From: Paenibacillus plantiphilus
GTDB taxonomy: Bacteria; Bacillota; Bacilli; Paenibacillales; Paenibacillaceae
Reading direction: 5' to 3'
Length of the DNA: 64,000 bases
NCBI RefSeq assembly: GCF_927798095.1
Contig: NZ_CAKMMF010000020.1
Coordinates: 1 to 64,000 of the forward strand
Shown: in pieces, positions 24,446-32,433 of the stretch
How the letters are laid out: every line of letters begins with the position of its first letter
Position numbering within the stretch: the first letter of the stretch is position 1
Translations under genes and position numbers: made by a program
Notes under the pieces: generated by a model
What the model saw: the letters and a program-made list of their open reading frames with translations, nothing else
What the model was told of the DNA's origin: nothing
Database searches by the model: none

Positions 24446-24867
24446 ATCAATGCAACCTCCAGATAAAAGTGTCTGAGCAAACTGCAAAAACCGTCAGAGG
24501 CCGATTTTTTTTCGTATTCTGACGGAATTGCATGTATATTCAACTGGCGGGAATGCCTTGCGTATAGGTATACAAAAACTCACAATCGTTTTCCGGGAGA
24601 CATACTTGCAGGCTATCCATGTAGGGCTGCAGAGATTTGCTTTTTAATTTTTGGAACAGTTTACTTTCTATAGTTGAATTATAATGCCTTAATTTGTCAT
24701 TTATATATAGTGCTTAATTAGCAATATTAAACGCCTTATTTAATAAATAAATTCCTGATTATGTCTGAAAATTCCTGAATATTTTATCAATCCTAAGTCA
24801 TATTAAGGGCATGTTGTGTAGTAAAATGTCGAAAACACGGATAGCTGATGGCCTGCTTAAAAGAATA
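24446..24867. other. AT-rich intergenic stretch without a gene
   Basis: About 420 bp with no credible coding sequence. Near 24490-24527 an inverted repeat CCGTCAGA / TCTGACGG surrounds a T8 run. The rest is AT-rich, with TTGAATTATAAT near 24675 as the most promoter-like string. No riboswitch or RNA gene was recognised. Confidence 0.5.
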
Positions 24868-24900
24868 AGCCTCCAACCACCGTCAAGTGGAATGGAGGCT
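24868..24900. terminator. Bidirectional hairpin terminator
   Basis: AGCCTCCA pairs with TGGAGGCT, and an inner CCAC pairs with GTGG. It lies 54 bp after the stop of the minus-strand secreted-protein gene and is followed on that strand by TTATTCTTTT. Confidence 0.8.
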
Positions 24901-24953
24901 GTTTGAGGCGGATATTTGCTAGGTCTTTGGGACTAGGTCAATAAACCCGTTTA

Positions 24954-25451
24954 TTAAGGGATTAGAACGGACGAGGAATAGCGGTAGCCGGACTCGGTCG
25001 TCGTGCCCTCCTTCGCCCAATGATAGGATTTGGTGCGATAGTAGTAGCCGGACAGAACAGAGATATTGTTGTGTGATTGATACGTATAGGCAGAATCGTA
25101 ATCTATCGCATTGGAGCCGTAGAACACATCAATCCAGGCTGATCCTGTCCAACGCTGGAGGGTAGGAACTACACCGATCTCGTCGACCCTTATAACTCCG
25201 AAGGTCTCGGCCCATATATTCACTTTATAATTGCCGGTAGTCCCCGAGTAAGAGATATAGCCCTGTCCCTTTTCCAAATAAATAAATGAGGGATCAAAAA
25301 TCGTAAACGGAGTGATTAACAGCGGTGGAGGTGATGTCTTCGCTCCAGCAATCTGTGTTGTGCCGTTCGCAAAGATGTGACTGGGCAGAATTAATAATGC
25401 GATGACGAGCAACAAACTAATACGGACTGCTGTAAGAGTGTTTTTTTTCAT
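24954..25451 (-). CDS. Small secreted protein, DUF6147-like
   Basis: 165 residues with a signal peptide ending near HIFA-NG (residue 28) and no membrane anchor afterwards. The mature part is rich in Tyr, Ser and Thr, with YISYSGTTGNYKVN, LQRWTGSAWIDV and the C-terminal SGYYYRTKSYHWAKEGTTTE, a pattern seen in small secreted Bacillales proteins annotated DUF6147. AGGAGGAGTCATTAGA gives a good ribosome-binding site. Function unknown. It is the last foreign-looking gene before the tail operon. Confidence 0.65.
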   Translation of the reverse strand: MKKNTLTAVRISLLLVIALLILPSHIFANGTTQIAGAKTSPPPLLITPFTIFDPSFIYLEKGQGYISYSGTTGNYKVNIWAETFGVIRVDEIGVVPTLQRWTGSAWIDVFYGSNAIDYDSAYTYQSHNNISVLSGYYYRTKSYHWAKEGTTTESGYRYSSSVLIP

Positions 25452-25565
25452 TCTAATGACTCCTCCTAAATTTTTTTTGACAATCTTTTGTTACATCATA
25501 TATAACGTTGAAGAGTGTAAAAACCTAACGAGGTTTTTCGACATTTTATAGGTATTTTTTACTAG

Positions 25566-25597
25566 GACCGCTGATATTGCATCAGTGGTCTTTATTT
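25566..25597 (+). terminator. Rho-independent terminator just upstream of the tail operon
   Basis: A perfect 10-bp stem GACCGCTGAT / ATCAGTGGTC with loop ATTGC, followed by TTTATTT. It would insulate the tail genes from rightward readthrough. Confidence 0.8.
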
Positions 25598-25599
25598 GT

Positions 25600-25856
25600 C
25601 TTACGGTTGCCACCTATGAGTACAGAAGCCGAACAAATGTTCTTATTTTTGGGAACGCGGTTGCTGCTGATTTATACCGGTACACCAATTCAAAGCAGAA
25701 AGGCGATGATTCGTTGACATCGGAGACGAGAGAGGCAGCTCGAATGAGAGGGCTTCTGGCAATCGACAGGGAGGATGTGTGAATGGGTTCAAGATTAAGG
25801 CAGGCAGCGGACGGCACCGTTAGTCGGAGCCCGAGCGCGGCAGGAGGTGTTCGGCG
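25600..25856 (+). other. Leader of the tail operon with short ORFs and a LexA-like dyad
   Basis: Several short frames overlap here: 25616-25717 (33 residues, MSTEAEQMFLFLGTRLLLIY...), the end of a second frame reading SETREAARMRGLLAIDREDV up to 25782, and a 25-codon frame from 25783. None has a clear family. The first two could be halves of one frameshifted gene. CGAACAAATGTTCT at 25630-25643 matches the GAAC-N4-GTTC core of Gram-positive LexA boxes. Which of these is functional is uncertain. Confidence 0.35.
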
Positions 25857-26282
25857 GTGAGCATCGCGGTGAATGATGTGCTTGATGGCGTTATGGATGC
25901 GCTGGCAAGTCAATACCCGGGCGTTACGCTTGTGGCTGGCGATGCCGGGGAAGAGCATCCACGACCGCTGTTTGCGGTCAGGCTTGTATCCGTGAAGCAC
26001 AATCGGGAGATGGGGCGCCGCTATCGGTTCTCTCATGAGTTCAACATTCAATATGCTGCAGCTGTTCCAACCTACAGAGGGCTTCATGATGTTGCTGATC
26101 AGCTTTACAGTACGCTCCAGCACATAACGGCAGACGGGGGCCTGATTCGGGGCAGCGGGATGAGGCATGAGATTATCGATGGCATTCTCCATTTCTTCAT
26201 CCAATTTAATTTCCACGTTCTGAGCGTCGTGACGCCAGAGACGAAAATGCAGGCAGCCGAAAGGGAGGTTCGTCCTAAATGA
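25857..26282 (+). CDS. Phage tail terminator-like protein (XkdJ/YqbJ position, DUF6838-like)
   Basis: 141 residues from a GTG start behind GGAGGTG. The sequence VNDVLDGVMDALASQYPGVT, then PRPLFAVRLVSVKHNREMGR, is typical of the small tail-completion proteins encoded just before ykzM and the sheath gene in PBSX and skin elements. In a contractile tail this protein would cap the end that normally joins the head. Here, with no head genes, it would close the particle. It overlaps the next gene by 4 bp. Confidence 0.7.
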   Translation: MSIAVNDVLDGVMDALASQYPGVTLVAGDAGEEHPRPLFAVRLVSVKHNREMGRRYRFSHEFNIQYAAAVPTYRGLHDVADQLYSTLQHITADGGLIRGSGMRHEIIDGILHFFIQFNFHVLSVVTPETKMQAAEREVRPK

Positions 26283-26500
26283 GCAAGAGCAAGAGCGAAG
26301 ACCAGTCTGAGCAGAAGCCAAAGGGCGCTAAGGGAGAGAATTCGGCAATTCGATACTCCAAGGCGCAGCTTCTGGGCTCGAAGCAGTACACGTCCCGGCA
26401 GCGGGATATCTTGATCGTTATATTAAGCGATACCGAGAGCTATACGCATGAAGAGGCGCAGCGAGCGCTGCAACTATTTCTTAATAAGGGGGTGCGGTAA
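26279..26500 (+). CDS. YqzN/YkzM-domain small phage protein
   Basis: 73 residues. A hydrophilic Lys/Ser/Glu-rich start is followed by the domain hallmark RYSKAQLLGSKQYTSRQRDI, then ILSDTESYTHEEAQRALQLF, as in YkzM (PBSX) and YqzN (skin). It sits, as there, immediately before the sheath gene (3-bp gap). The role is unproven, possibly tail assembly. Confidence 0.78.
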   Translation: MSKSKSEDQSEQKPKGAKGENSAIRYSKAQLLGSKQYTSRQRDILIVILSDTESYTHEEAQRALQLFLNKGVR

Positions 26501-26503
26501 CTT

Positions 26504-27820
26504 ATGGCAGGAGGAGCATGGTTAACGCAGAACAAGGTACGTCCGGGAGTGTATATTCATTTTGCAACGGAGCCGTCTTCATTGGGCAAGGTCGGAGAAC
26601 GGGGCATTGCGTCGATGGCTTTGCCATTGAACTGGGGTCCATCGGGCACGATGCTGACGATCAACAACGGGGATGATGTCTTGTCCTTGCTAGGCTATGG
26701 AATGACAGAAGCGCCAATGCTTCTTATTAGAGAGGCGCTCAAGCGCGCCAAAACATTGCTGCTCTATCGCTTGAATGCCGGTACGAAAGCAGCGGCAACG
26801 CATGGCAGCCTGACGATCAGCGCCAAATACGGCGGTGTTCGCGGGAATGACATTACGATTGTCGTACAGGAGAACGTGGATGACAGTGAGAAATTCGATG
26901 TTGTCACGTATTTTGCCGGTGCAGCCGTGGACACGCAGACAGTAGCTAATATCGGGGCGCTTGCGGATAATGCATGGGCTGATTTTGGCGGAACAGGCGC
27001 ATTGACGGCTACGGTGGGTGTGCCGCTTACCGGTGGAGCCAATGGGACCGTGACGAATGGCGATCATAGCAATTATTTGGCTGCTGTGGAGCTGCTCGAC
27101 TTTAATACGATTGCACTCGTATCCACAGATGCTGCGCTCAAGTCGCTCTACGCGGCATTTGCACGCCGGCTTCGCGAAGAGGAGGGCAAGCGAATTCAGG
27201 TCGTTGTGGAGAATTATCCGACTGCCGATTACGAGGGCGTCATCAGCGTCAAGAACGGCGTGAAGCTATCCGATGGCACGACGCTCAGCGCAAGCGAGGC
27301 TACGGCATGGGTGGCTGGAGCGACAGCCGCTGCGGCGATCAGCGAGTCACTGACGTATACGGCTTATGATGATTCGGTCGATGCTGGAATCCGTTACACG
27401 AATTCGCAGATTGAAACTGCCCTGCTAAGCGGCGAGCTGGTGTTTGTGCCAAGCGGCGGACGCGCAGTTGTGGAGCAGGATATCAACACGCTGACAGGCT
27501 TTACGCCTGAGCACGGCCGGGTATTCGCCAAGAACCGGGTTATTCGCGTGTTTGACGGCATTGCCAATGATATTCGGAGCATCTTCGAACGCTACTATAT
27601 CGGCAAGGTGGACAATAATGCGGACGGCCGCAGCTTGCTGCAAGGAGAGATTGTCTCCTATCTGACAGCGCTGCAGAATGCCTCGGCAATTCAAAATTTT
27701 GATGCTCAGAAGGATGTTGCTGTTACTGCCGGTCAGGAAGCGGACAGCGTATATATTGAAGTGTCGATTCAGCCGGTGGATGCGGTTGAGAAAATTTATA
27801 TGAAAGTTCGGGTGATGTAA
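26504..27820 (+). CDS. xkdK: Phage tail sheath protein (XkdK-like)
   Basis: 438 residues, the usual size for PBSX-type sheath proteins, which polymerise around the tube and contract to drive it through a target envelope. The N-terminal strand GAWLTQNKVRPGVYIHFATE is diagnostic of XkdK relatives. The C-terminal sheath domain includes GRVFAKNRVIRVFDGIANDI and a terminal beta strand (VSIQPVDAVEKIYMKVRVM) used for subunit interlock. The gene lies 3 bp after ykzM-like and 1 bp before the tube gene. Its presence makes the tail contractile (R-type). Confidence 0.93.
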   Translation: MAGGAWLTQNKVRPGVYIHFATEPSSLGKVGERGIASMALPLNWGPSGTMLTINNGDDVLSLLGYGMTEAPMLLIREALKRAKTLLLYRLNAGTKAAATHGSLTISAKYGGVRGNDITIVVQENVDDSEKFDVVTYFAGAAVDTQTVANIGALADNAWADFGGTGALTATVGVPLTGGANGTVTNGDHSNYLAAVELLDFNTIALVSTDAALKSLYAAFARRLREEEGKRIQVVVENYPTADYEGVISVKNGVKLSDGTTLSASEATAWVAGATAAAAISESLTYTAYDDSVDAGIRYTNSQIETALLSGELVFVPSGGRAVVEQDINTLTGFTPEHGRVFAKNRVIRVFDGIANDIRSIFERYYIGKVDNNADGRSLLQGEIVSYLTALQNASAIQNFDAQKDVAVTAGQEADSVYIEVSIQPVDAVEKIYMKVRVM

Positions 27821-27821
27821 G

Positions 27822-28295
27822 ATGGGATTCTTGCAAGCAAAGGATACGATTTCGGGACAAGCCGGACGCGCGTACGCTATTTTTGATGGCAATCAGGAAG
27901 AAATGTTCTATGTGAAGACGATTGAGGCGACGGTGGAGAAGGAGAAGGCGGAGATCAAAACGCTGGGCAGGCTCGGCACGCAGCATAAGGCTATCGGCTG
28001 GAGCGGGTCAGGCTCGATGACCATTTATTATGTAACGAGCAAGTTCCGCCAAATTATGCTGGATTACATCAATAACGGGAAGGATATTTATTTTGATATC
28101 CGCGTTATCAATGAAGATAAGAGCTCCAGCATTGGCAAGCAAGAGGTGAGGCTGACAGGCGTCAACCTGGACAGTGTCATTATGGCGTCCCTGGATACGG
28201 AGAGCGAGGCGCTGGAAGAGGAAATTTCCTTTACCTTCGAAGGTGTGCAAATGACGGAGACCAATAAATTCGGAAACCCTGTGACAAGTCAATAA
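27822..28295 (+). CDS. xkdM: Phage tail tube protein (XkdM-like)
   Basis: 157 residues. The opening QAKDTISGQAGRAYAIFDGN, then the EATVEKEKAEIKTLGRLGTQ segment and HKAIGWSGSGSMTIYYVTS, match the XkdM tube family. Tube protein forms the inner cylinder that penetrates the target cell. It is directly downstream of the sheath gene, the invariant order in contractile tail loci, and is expected at very high copy. Confidence 0.93.
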   Translation: MGFLQAKDTISGQAGRAYAIFDGNQEEMFYVKTIEATVEKEKAEIKTLGRLGTQHKAIGWSGSGSMTIYYVTSKFRQIMLDYINNGKDIYFDIRVINEDKSSSIGKQEVRLTGVNLDSVIMASLDTESEALEEEISFTFEGVQMTETNKFGNPVTSQ

Positions 28296-28319
28296 AAATG
28301 GAGATGGAGGAATTGAAGA

Positions 28320-28742
28320 ATGGGTGATTTAAGTGTGTTTTTCGCGCAATATGCGAATGCGGAGACGACGGAGTCGTTTATCGTGTCCGAGCGTTTCAAG
28401 GATCAGAGCGGAACCCCGGTCCCTTGGAAGCTGCGGAGCATGACCGAGGAGGAGAACGAGCAGTGCCGCAAGTCAGCGACCAGGCGCGTGAAGGGCAAGG
28501 GCGGCGTGCTGGTGTCGGAGACGAACCCTGAGGAATATTTGGCGAAGCTCGTCTCCGCCAGCGTCGTATTCCCCAATCTGAAGGATGCGGAGCTGCAGCA
28601 ATCGTACGGCGTGCTTGGCTCGGAGACGCTGCTCAAGAAGATGCTCCTGCCGGGCGAATATGCGAGCCTTCTTGGCAAGGTGCAGGAGATGAACGGCTAC
28701 GACAAGAACCTGAATGACCTGACAGACGAGGTAAAAAACTAA
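28320..28742 (+). CDS. xkdN: Tail assembly chaperone, short form (XkdN-like)
   Basis: 140 residues; MGDLSVFFAQYANAETTESF, then VSERFKDQSGTPVPWKLRSM, is typical of XkdN. Such proteins coat the tape-measure protein while the tube polymerises. The reading frame ends in TAA directly after the slippery heptamer A AAA AAC at 28733-28739, so part of translation should shift to the -1 frame and make the longer form described next. AGATGGAGGAATTGAAGA gives a good ribosome-binding site. Confidence 0.9.
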   Translation: MGDLSVFFAQYANAETTESFIVSERFKDQSGTPVPWKLRSMTEEENEQCRKSATRRVKGKGGVLVSETNPEEYLAKLVSASVVFPNLKDAELQQSYGVLGSETLLKKMLLPGEYASLLGKVQEMNGYDKNLNDLTDEVKN

Positions 28743-28915
28743 TCAAGGAGGGCGACGGCGAGGCCAATTATGCCTACTACGCCCTCCATGAGCTCGGCAT
28801 TCTGCCGCATGATCTTGTGCGCATGTCGCGGCTGGAGAAGGCTGCGATATTCGCAATGATCGACGTTCGGATTGAAGCGGAGAAGAAGGCTCAGAAGAAG
28901 CCGAGGCGCAGGTAA
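28320..28915 (+). CDS. Tail assembly chaperone, -1 frameshift long form
   Basis: After a -1 shift at A AAA AAC the protein gains about 58 residues, starting LIKEGDGEANYAYYALHELG, then ILPHDLVRMSRLEKAAIFAM, and ending in a Lys/Arg-rich tail (QKKPRRR) with stop at 28913-28915. The extension has no start codon or ribosome-binding site of its own. Long forms of this type (lambda gpGT analogues) bind the tape measure, with the ratio of short to long form set by frameshift efficiency. Reported as a joined product, coordinates 28320-28739 then 28739-28915. Confidence 0.85.
28733..28787 (+). promoter_or_regulatory. Programmed -1 ribosomal frameshift signal
   Basis: The heptamer A AAA AAC (28733-28739) is in the correct X XXY YYZ phase and is followed at once by the zero-frame stop TAA. 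Seven bases later begins a perfect 8-bp stem GGAGGGCG (28747-28754) / CGCCCTCC (28780-28787) with an inner AGGC/GCCT. The AAGGAGGG just downstream overlaps the stem and is not needed as an internal ribosome-binding site. All parts of a classical signal are present. Confidence 0.88.
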
Positions 28916-28916
28916 T

Positions 28917-29550
28917 GAAGCGAGAATAGCAGATGGTGAGGCGCGGATAGCAGCTGATGGAGCGTGGATAGTAGATGGTGGACGAAGTGCACAGCCATCC
29001 TCGCTCCACTTTTACGCGCTGTAACACCGAATTTCAGGCTTACGGCTGCGGATGAAGTGGATTTTAGAGCACTTCGTCCGCTGTAAGGTGGTTTTTCAGC
29101 TTTACAGCCATCCTCGTCCCACTTTTACGCGCTGTAACACCGAATTTCAAGCTTACGGAGGTGGACGAAGTGGATTTTAGAGCACTTCGTCCGCTGTAAG
29201 GTGGTTTTTCAGCTTTACAGCCATCCTCGTCCCACTTTTACGCGCTGTAACACCGAATTTCAGGCTTACGGCTGCGGACGAAGTGGATTTTAGAGCACAT
29301 TGCCCGCTGTAAGGTGGTTTTTCAGCTTTACAGCCATCCTCGCTCCACTTTTTACGCGCTGTAACACCGAATTTCAGGCTTACGGCTGCGGACGAAGTGG
29401 ATTTTAGAGCACTTCGCCTGCTGTAAGGTGGTTTTTCAGCTTTACAGCCATCCTCGTTCCATTTTTACGCGCTGTAACACCGAATTTCAAGCTTACGGAG
29501 GCGGAAAAAGTGGATTTTGCGGCACTTCGCCCGCCCGCTGTAAGGTCGGT
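28917..29550. repeat. 113-bp tandem repeat array inside the tail operon
   Basis: The string CAGCCATCCTCG occurs at about 28992, 29105, 29218, 29331 and 29445: four periods of 113 or 114 bp, so about five units fill the non-coding gap between the chaperone and tape-measure genes. Each unit carries CTTACGG(C/A)...GTGGATTTTAGAGCAC...CTGTAAG, a strong hairpin whose arms include GGACGAAGTG / CACTTCGTCC. Units differ by a few bases. A short imperfect 21-bp triplication (GGATAGCAG...) precedes the array at 28917-28980. No gene recognised in this roughly 730-bp gap. Confidence 0.9.
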
Positions 29551-29644
29551 TTATTAAGGCAGGAATGTGCTGCTGGTCATACTTATTTAATGGATTCTGC
29601 GCCCCGCGAGGGGCGCATTTACTTTATAGGGAAGGAGGGGGATT

Positions 29645-31708
29645 ATGAATTCCATCCTATCGGGCCTCGCGGCATACAATAGCCTGGTTATCGTGCTGAC
29701 GGAAGTGAATCAGCAGTTGGAGCGGGCGGTTCAAAGTGCCAACCTGCTTGGAGCCGCGATGGAGCGGATAACAGGGCACCAGCAGCTGCAGGCAGGGTTG
29801 CAACGTATCGCCGTATTGGAGGAAGAGATCAAGAAGTTGCAGGATGAGCTTAATAATAAAGTAGACGAAGGCGCGAATAAAGTTGAGGACATGGTTAACG
29901 CGTTCAAGAAGGTCGGCGCCATCATACAAGCCATCATACCAACGGGAGCAGCAGCGATCGCCGGGGCGATGAGCCAGGATCAGATTAAGGCGAAGTTTAT
30001 TGCCAGAACCGGAAACAAGGATGCAGGCAGCGCCTTGTATGAACGGCTTAAGCAAGAAATAGTCGCTTCAGGGGGCAATGTCAATGAATCGATGAAAGGG
30101 ATAATGGCGCTTCTTCCGATTACAAAGGACGCGGAGTTTCTGTCTAAGCTCAACGATATGGCGCAGCGGCTGGCCGCGTTTGATCCCGCTGGAGGTGGCG
30201 AAGCCGAGGCGTTCTCCCAGCTTGCGGAGGCGATGAAAGGAGACATGGGAGCACTGTCGGGGCGCTTCGATCTGTCAGCCTTGGATGAACTTGGGAAGGC
30301 GCCGCAGAACAACCCTGAAGCAATCATCGCTGCGATTAATAAAGCGATGGAAAGCAGCAATATGGGCCAGGCCAATTATGAGATGGTAATGGAAAGTCCG
30401 CTTCAGCAGCTAAGCGCATTGAGCAACAATTTCAATACCGCTCTGTCGAATGCCGGCACCAGTGCTATGGAGGCATTGGCTCCAGTCATCGCAATGCTGC
30501 TCGATGGTTTCCAAGCTGGCAAATTCCAGCCTTTCTTCGATGTGCTGAGTATAGGGCTGTATAACATTATTGGACTCGGCGCATGGCTGATCGAGGTTGC
30601 CTATAATATTTATTCCTTCTTTGCTTCATGGGGTCTAGTGGAGCCTATACTATGGGGCATTATAATTGCATTGGTCGCTTGGCGGGCACAGTCGCTTTAT
30701 GTAGCGGCGGCAGAGGGCATAAAGGCATTCGCATTGGGCAGCAGCACGGCTGCAATGGTTATACAACAGTTCACCGCATATGGTCTTAGAGCGGCTTGGG
30801 TGGCGCTCAATCAAGCGATGGGGAAAAATATATTCATTCTCATTGCTGCCGCCATTATCGGCTTGATTATATGGCTGTACAATCTGTGGAATACCAATGA
30901 CCAGTTCGCGGCTGCATTAATGCGTGCTTGGAATGGCATTATGAACTTCGTCGGTTTATTGGTCCCTTTTTTCTGGCAGCTTGCCGTATGGATGCTGACC
31001 CCTTTTGTATGGTGGGCGGGAAGTATTGGAAAAGTATACGATGGTGTCATTAATAGCATTATTGACGGCATCAATTCCGTATTATCGATCATTAATCTGG
31101 TTACGGGATCCAGCTATAAAATTCAGGCGAAATTCAATATGGAGGACATTGCCAAGGACGTACTGGAGTTCGCCGAAAACAAAAAAGATGAGGCATTTGA
31201 AACAGCGGCAAAAAATGCTGCGGAACGCGACGCGAAAGTGAATAAGATGATTAGTGACCGAAAGGCAGAGCAAGCAGCGAAGGAAGCCGAGAGTGCAGCG
31301 AAAAAGAACCCTAATGACGCATATAACGAAATGAATGGACCCGCAGACGCAGGCGCTAAAGCAAGCGCAGGGCCCGGTGCTGGCATGGGCGCTGGCGCAG
31401 GAGCCGGTGCAGGTGGCGGCCTTGGCGGTGGCGGAATGGCAGGCGGTGGCGGCAATATTGCCCGCGTAGACGAGGTTGGCTCAGTCGGCAGCATTGACGA
31501 GAAGGTAGATATATCCAGCGAGGATCTTCAGATGATGCGCGATTTGGCTGAGATGAACAGCATCCAGAACTTCGTGACGCTTACGCCAACAGTACAGGTA
31601 ACTACAGGTCCCATTACGAAGGAAATGGATGTTAGCGACATGCTGGTGAAGATCGAACAGGCGATGGAGAGGGAAATTACCTCTTCGGCGGAAAGGGCGT
31701 ATGGCTAA
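29645..31708 (+). CDS. xkdO: Phage tail tape-measure protein (XkdO-like)
   Basis: 687 residues, with GGAAGGAGGGGG just before the ATG. A coiled coil near residues 35-75 (RIAVLEEEIKKLQDELNNKV), a central block of hydrophobic helices (about residues 290-470), and a Gly/Ala-rich linker near residues 565-605 are visible. Tape-measure length sets tail length, and at about 1.5 angstrom per residue this suggests a tail near 100 nm (inference). It sits in the standard position between the chaperone pair and the LysM protein, but separated from the chaperone by the repeat array. Confidence 0.88.
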   Translation: MNSILSGLAAYNSLVIVLTEVNQQLERAVQSANLLGAAMERITGHQQLQAGLQRIAVLEEEIKKLQDELNNKVDEGANKVEDMVNAFKKVGAIIQAIIPTGAAAIAGAMSQDQIKAKFIARTGNKDAGSALYERLKQEIVASGGNVNESMKGIMALLPITKDAEFLSKLNDMAQRLAAFDPAGGGEAEAFSQLAEAMKGDMGALSGRFDLSALDELGKAPQNNPEAIIAAINKAMESSNMGQANYEMVMESPLQQLSALSNNFNTALSNAGTSAMEALAPVIAMLLDGFQAGKFQPFFDVLSIGLYNIIGLGAWLIEVAYNIYSFFASWGLVEPILWGIIIALVAWRAQSLYVAAAEGIKAFALGSSTAAMVIQQFTAYGLRAAWVALNQAMGKNIFILIAAAIIGLIIWLYNLWNTNDQFAAALMRAWNGIMNFVGLLVPFFWQLAVWMLTPFVWWAGSIGKVYDGVINSIIDGINSVLSIINLVTGSSYKIQAKFNMEDIAKDVLEFAENKKDEAFETAAKNAAERDAKVNKMISDRKAEQAAKEAESAAKKNPNDAYNEMNGPADAGAKASAGPGAGMGAGAGAGAGGGLGGGGMAGGGGNIARVDEVGSVGSIDEKVDISSEDLQMMRDLAEMNSIQNFVTLTPTVQVTTGPITKEMDVSDMLVKIEQAMEREITSSAERAYG

Positions 31709-32430
31709 TGGGAATAATCGTACCGGCCTATCAAATGTCGCTTAGCTATAACAATCAGAAAGAGGCGATCACTTTCCCTGTTCTGCCGGAGAAGCTTGGT
31801 TTGAATCGGAAGGGCAGCGGTAAAACCCATGATATTGTAGGCATTGGTGAAGTGAATGTTATCGGCAATCGTGAGCTTGCGGAAATTAGCTTCGAGAGCT
31901 TTTTTCCCGCGCAGGCATACAGCTTTGTTACTTATCCCGAAAGCGGGAGCAAGGCGACCGAGCCAGAGAGTGGGAATCGACTGCTGCCAGCGATCGAGTT
32001 TGTGAACTTTATTGCCAGATGGCAGGATAGCCCCTATCCTAGCCGATTCATCTTTACCGGTCCCAACTTCCCGATCAACCTGCCTGTAAGTATTACGAAG
32101 TTCGACCGCTGGGAGGTTGCGGGCCAACCGGGAGACATTTATTTTAACATCACAATGAAAGAATATGTGTTTCATTCCGCGCAGAAAATTAAGGTGATTA
32201 CGGGTAAGGACGGCAAAAAGAATGCGAAGACCGAAGATCCGAAACGTTCGGATGACAGAGCCCGTCCAGCCACTTATACCATTAAAGCCGGTGATACGTT
32301 GATTGGCATCGCCAGGCTCATTCTGAACGATGACAAGCGCTGGCGCGAGCTGCAGAAGCTCAACGGCATAACGGACAAGCAGGTGCGGACATTGAAGATT
32401 GGATCTGTCATTAAGATCCCAAAGGACTGA
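31708..32430 (+). CDS. xkdP: LysM-domain baseplate/tail protein (XkdP-like)
   Basis: 240 residues, overlapping the tape-measure stop by one base (TAATG). The N-terminal 150 residues (ITFPVLPEKLGLNRKGSGKT, GEVNVIGNRELAEISFESFF) match XkdP, a hub/tube-initiator-like tail protein. A LysM module occupies the C-terminus (YTIKAGDTLIGIARLILNDD, then LKIGSVIKIP), which could bind peptidoglycan during injection. Followed after 3 bp by xkdQ-like. Confidence 0.9.
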   Translation: MGIIVPAYQMSLSYNNQKEAITFPVLPEKLGLNRKGSGKTHDIVGIGEVNVIGNRELAEISFESFFPAQAYSFVTYPESGSKATEPESGNRLLPAIEFVNFIARWQDSPYPSRFIFTGPNFPINLPVSITKFDRWEVAGQPGDIYFNITMKEYVFHSAQKIKVITGKDGKKNAKTEDPKRSDDRARPATYTIKAGDTLIGIARLILNDDKRWRELQKLNGITDKQVRTLKIGSVIKIPKD

Positions 32431-32433
32431 TGG

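Noticed and set aside
25585-25782. 65-codon ORF as a firm gene
   Set aside because: Its first codon lies inside the terminator hairpin at 25566-25597 and no ribosome-binding site precedes it; kept only as part of an uncertain leader region.
28978-29550. CRISPR array
   Set aside because: Period of 113 bp with repeat throughout and no unique spacers, and no cas genes; it is a tandem repeat.
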